From the NCBI RefSeq assembly GCF_030272615.1, contig NC_081410.1:506214442-506274441 (forward strand): a stretch of 60,000 nt of DNA, written 5' to 3'. The notes beneath the pieces were generated by a model. That model was not told where the DNA came from. It did not search any database and saw only the letters and a program-made list of their open reading frames with translations. The translations under genes were made by a program, and so were the position numbers. Below, in pieces: positions 56,814-60,000 of the stretch (within the stretch, counting starts at the first letter, position 1; each line of letters opens with the position of its first letter). The stretch comes from Cryptomeria japonica. Lineage: Eukaryota; Streptophyta; Pinopsida; Cupressales; Cupressaceae.

Positions 56814-58370
56814 AAGTTGAAGTTAGAGTTTTGTGTTGTGTGTTCTTCCCTTGGCATAAAATATTTAGAGTTATGGTTATTTGTTTGGAGATGTGAAATT
56901 ATTTAATTATTTAATTATTTAATAATGAACTTTGATGGTTATTTGATTAAATTAATTATTTGATTTAATGATTAAATGAGATTTAATTATCGATGGTTTA
57001 TTTATTGATTTATGATCTATTGTTTATTAATTGTTTGTTTGGTTATTTGATTATTGCTTAATTAATGTAATTTAATTTATTTAAATTATTGTTTATTTAT
57101 TTAATTGATATTTCTTTGCTTTTACTTATTTAATTTTATTGAATTGGAATTTAATGGGATTCGTATTTATTTTATTTTTTATTTGTTGGCTTCTATTAAT
57201 AATATTTATTTTTAATTATTTAATATGGATAAGTAATGAACTATTATTTATTGATTGGATAAATGATATTATCCTTATTCATTGTGCTTATTGAAATTAT
57301 GATTTTTATAATTTGATATATATTACACCTACCCACATATTTTATTGGTCAAATAGAAATGATAGGTAAATAGTATATATATTTTAATATTTGTCTTTAA
57401 CTTTGTGTGGGGTAGGTATAATATATGGTTTATGAAATATTTTGATTGGTCGACGTGTGGCCATAGTTTTGAATGGTTTTCCTATTTATTTTGCTTTCTG
57501 GAATGGTTGTCAAGTTAATGATCTGACAGATTTTGGAATTGATTTTGAAATTCAATTAAAAATTTGTCTTGAGGATTTGGGTTGCTTGTGGATTGCTCTG
57601 ATTCAGATTTCTACATTCTTTGGATTGCGTTTGCAGGTTGGTGCAATTCTCCCTTTCAAGTTTTGTTTTCTGGAAAGATTGTCTTCCCTGTGACTATGCA
57701 ATTTGATTTCTGGATATTATGGAATTTGTTTTGGGAGTTCTTAGATTGGGTTGAAAGGTTTTAAATTAGTATTTAAAAGAAATTGGGAAAGGAAGTGCAA
57801 ATTATTATTAATTTTTCAGATTTTGAGGAATTGATTGTTGGGATGTTTTCCTATGTGTTCTTTGTGAATGATTTGTTCCCTTTTTCCTGAGATTTAAAGA
57901 TGTTATTTATTCTATTTTGGAGTTTTATGTCATTCCTTATTGTGCTCCTTGAAATCCCCTTTGTTTCAGTAAGGTTCGTTTATGTTTTGAGCTTTCTGGG
58001 TGTATTCTTCACTCTCCGTGACTTACATTCTCTAAGAGCAGACCTTTAGGAAGTGTCTGTGACTATATTTAGGCTTCCTTTTTCTTGTATGATGTTCCTT
58101 TGATATTGTCTTGTTGATTTCAATATCTCCCTTTTCATGCTATTTTCCTTAGGACTCAATTTGAGCACTATGGGAGAAAGATTTGCTCACTGTTTTCATT
58201 TTCTGTGTGTACAACTTTGAAAATTTTCTATTCCTCAGTGATTTTTGCATCTTTGAGGCCCTCTGATTTGGTCATGAGTGTCATTTTGATCCCTTTGCTG
58301 ATCTAGGCAAGTGTCATATCCATTTGAGTAGTTTATATTGCATTTTTGGCTCTTTTCCCAAAAGTGCTAC
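56814..58370 (+). repeat. AT-rich non-coding sequence, probably more of the X 3' LTR
   Basis: Continues directly from 49435 once Copia-2 and its duplication are removed. Strings of taattatttaattt (56890-57330) give way to mixed sequence. No conserved protein; frames such as 57442-57693 lack any family signature. I see no LTR end within it. Confidence 0.55.
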
Positions 58371-60000
58371 CTGTAGACACCTAAAATTAATATTTAATTA
58401 ATTTAAGCCTATCAAAATAATTAATTAACTTAATTGTGTTATTCCTCTTAGAATCAATTAAATCTAATTTAATTAATCTTGTCACTATAGTCCAATAATT
58501 TATTTATCAAATAAATTAATTATTCCCCTTATTCTTCTAAAGTCATCTCAACAATTATTTCCTCTAAAACCCACTCAGTTAATTAATTCTAATTAATTAA
58601 CCTAGTCATGTGATTCCTACAAATCACTTTTTCCTAATCCCACTTAGCCTAATTAATTCTTCTAGAATCTCTCATAATCATGCTTATCATTATTCTCCTA
58701 TTTTTAATTCCCACTCATGTCACATCAACTTTGAATCTCTCAAAGAAATTCAAATTTCTTTGAATCCCTCAATGCATCCTTATTTTGGAATTTTTAAATT
58801 CGTCAAGTTTGAAATTCAAATTTCTCCCCCCTTTTTCCAAAGGAATTTTATATTCCTGTTTATTTTCCCAAGGCACCCTTGATCCATGCCTTCTATCCAA
58901 AATCAATCTCAACCCTTCATAATCAAATCAATTTTGGCCCTCCATTGGTCTCCTCCAATCTATATATTGGAGCCAATTATCTTCACAAAAGATCAATCTT
59001 CTCATGCATGGTCATGCTGCCATTTCTTCCCTCATTCTCTTCTAATCCTCTCTCAAATCCATCAAATTCATAATCCATCACTCAAATCCAAATCCTTCAA
59101 TCCACCTTGTTGAGCACAAAGGAGAGCATTCCACATCACAAGCAATCAAAGGAGCACATCAAGTGGAGCATCATCAAGGGGTGCCTTCACTTCATCAAGC
59201 TCAATCTGAAGGAGAAGGTAAAATAGCAAGGTAAAATGGTCTCTTGATGTCTTTAGCATTTTCATGTCTATTTCATCATGTTTTGATCATTTTCCCTTCT
59301 AATCCGTTTTCCCCTCTTCACTACCAAAACAACCAAGGGTGCTAATGTTTGGAATAGGGGTACCACTATTCATACCAGGGGCACTAATCAATGTAATAAG
59401 GGAGACAAACTGCTATGGAGGTCCTGAAAGGTCTAGTGTGAGATATGTGGATGTTTAGGTGGTCATTTTGCAGTCTCTAGAGGCATGGGAGGTATGTGTT
59501 GAGTCCATTTGAGTTAGACATGATGTATTTTGATCTTTTATGATGTATTTTGTGCTCTGGTAAGAGGGTTCATGCCTTACTATTGAGGTGTTTCCTATGT
59601 GATGTTTTTCTCCAGTGAGAGGGAGAATTCCTCGATGTTGAGGGTTGTTTTATTGCTCTAGAGTAAGATGTGTTTTGCCTCACTGTAGAGGATTTGACAT
59701 GGATATGGATTCATCCTTGGATTATATTTATGCTTGGCTCTTCATTTGCATTGATTTGGTGAAGGCTCTTTCCATGTGTGTGGTCATATGTGCTTCATTA
59801 TGTTCAGTTTGTTCTCATTATTATGTGACTATTTCTATATCTTTTGTGGGACTTCATGATGCTGTTATGATGCCTTTTGGGTGTGCATTTACCCTATGGT
59901 TATGGTCCATGGTTTGGGGAGTGGGATCTTTCATGTGTAGGACTAGGGTCGTGAGCAATAAACTGCTTGTTCAGGGTCTAGACCGGTTGGAAGCACATGA
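58371..60000 (+). repeat. Repeat matching the 15382-15515 remnant at its right end
   Basis: Starts TGTAGACACCTAAAATT, like a Tat-type LTR start, and is rich in taattaatt to about 58600. From 59887 it matches 15382-15515 closely. Either it is an independent Tat-type LTR followed by X sequence, or it is an interior part of a very long X 3' LTR. No gene is visible. Confidence 0.5.

Noticed and set aside
57442-57764. Open frames with aromatic-rich peptides
   Set aside because: AT-rich non-coding DNA with no start context, homologue or partner frame; overlapping frames of equal length.

Overview
This is nuclear DNA of a seed plant with a large, repeat-swollen genome. The AT-rich, deeply nested LTR elements and their mostly amber-broken reading frames suggest a gymnosperm, but that is inference. 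I found no host gene, tRNA, rRNA or CRISPR; nearly every base belongs to a retrotransposon.

Layout. (1) 1-15381: a minus-strand Ty1/copia element (here Copia-1), entering from the left edge. It is split by a complete plus-strand chromovirus (Gypsy-2, 1943-9633, 5-bp target duplication CTCTT). Part of the Copia-1 reverse transcriptase is repeated in tandem. (2) 15382-15515 and 26407-27843: pieces of an older element (X), separated by a complete Tat-like element (Element 3, 15516-26406). Element 3 encodes only Gag in sense. On its antisense strand it carries a spliced plant-mobile-domain (PMD) gene with its own TATA box, intron and poly(A) signal. (3) 28014-29290 and 44271-47640: gag and pol of X, a Tekay/Del-like Ty3/gypsy element. 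X is split by Element 5 (29291-44269, plus strand), whose 5' LTR holds Element 4 (29337-36014, minus strand). Elements 4 and 5 are diverged members of one unusual non-autonomous family. They encode a coiled-coil/four-CCHC ORF1 and a ~1,100-codon ORF2 that I do not recognise, with no protease, integrase or RT. (4) 47662-60000: the 3' LTR of X and related AT-rich sequence, carrying a solo LTR (48039-49147, TSD GTTAA) and a nearly full-length copia element (Copia-2, 49436-56808, TSD GACGT).

How the parts relate. Copia-1 and Copia-2 encode the whole copia machinery. Elements 4 and 5 share their initiator-Met primer site, their paired polypurine tracts and an LTR core motif, so they look like passengers of a copia-type helper. 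Element 3 uses a tRNA-Lys-type primer site and must depend on a Tat helper. Its motif TAGCGCAT occurs 20 times and always reads in the direction of the nearest gene: forward upstream of gag, reversed inside the antisense PMD intron. Most disabling lesions are CAG to TAG or CGA to TGA, as expected from decay of methylated cytosines.
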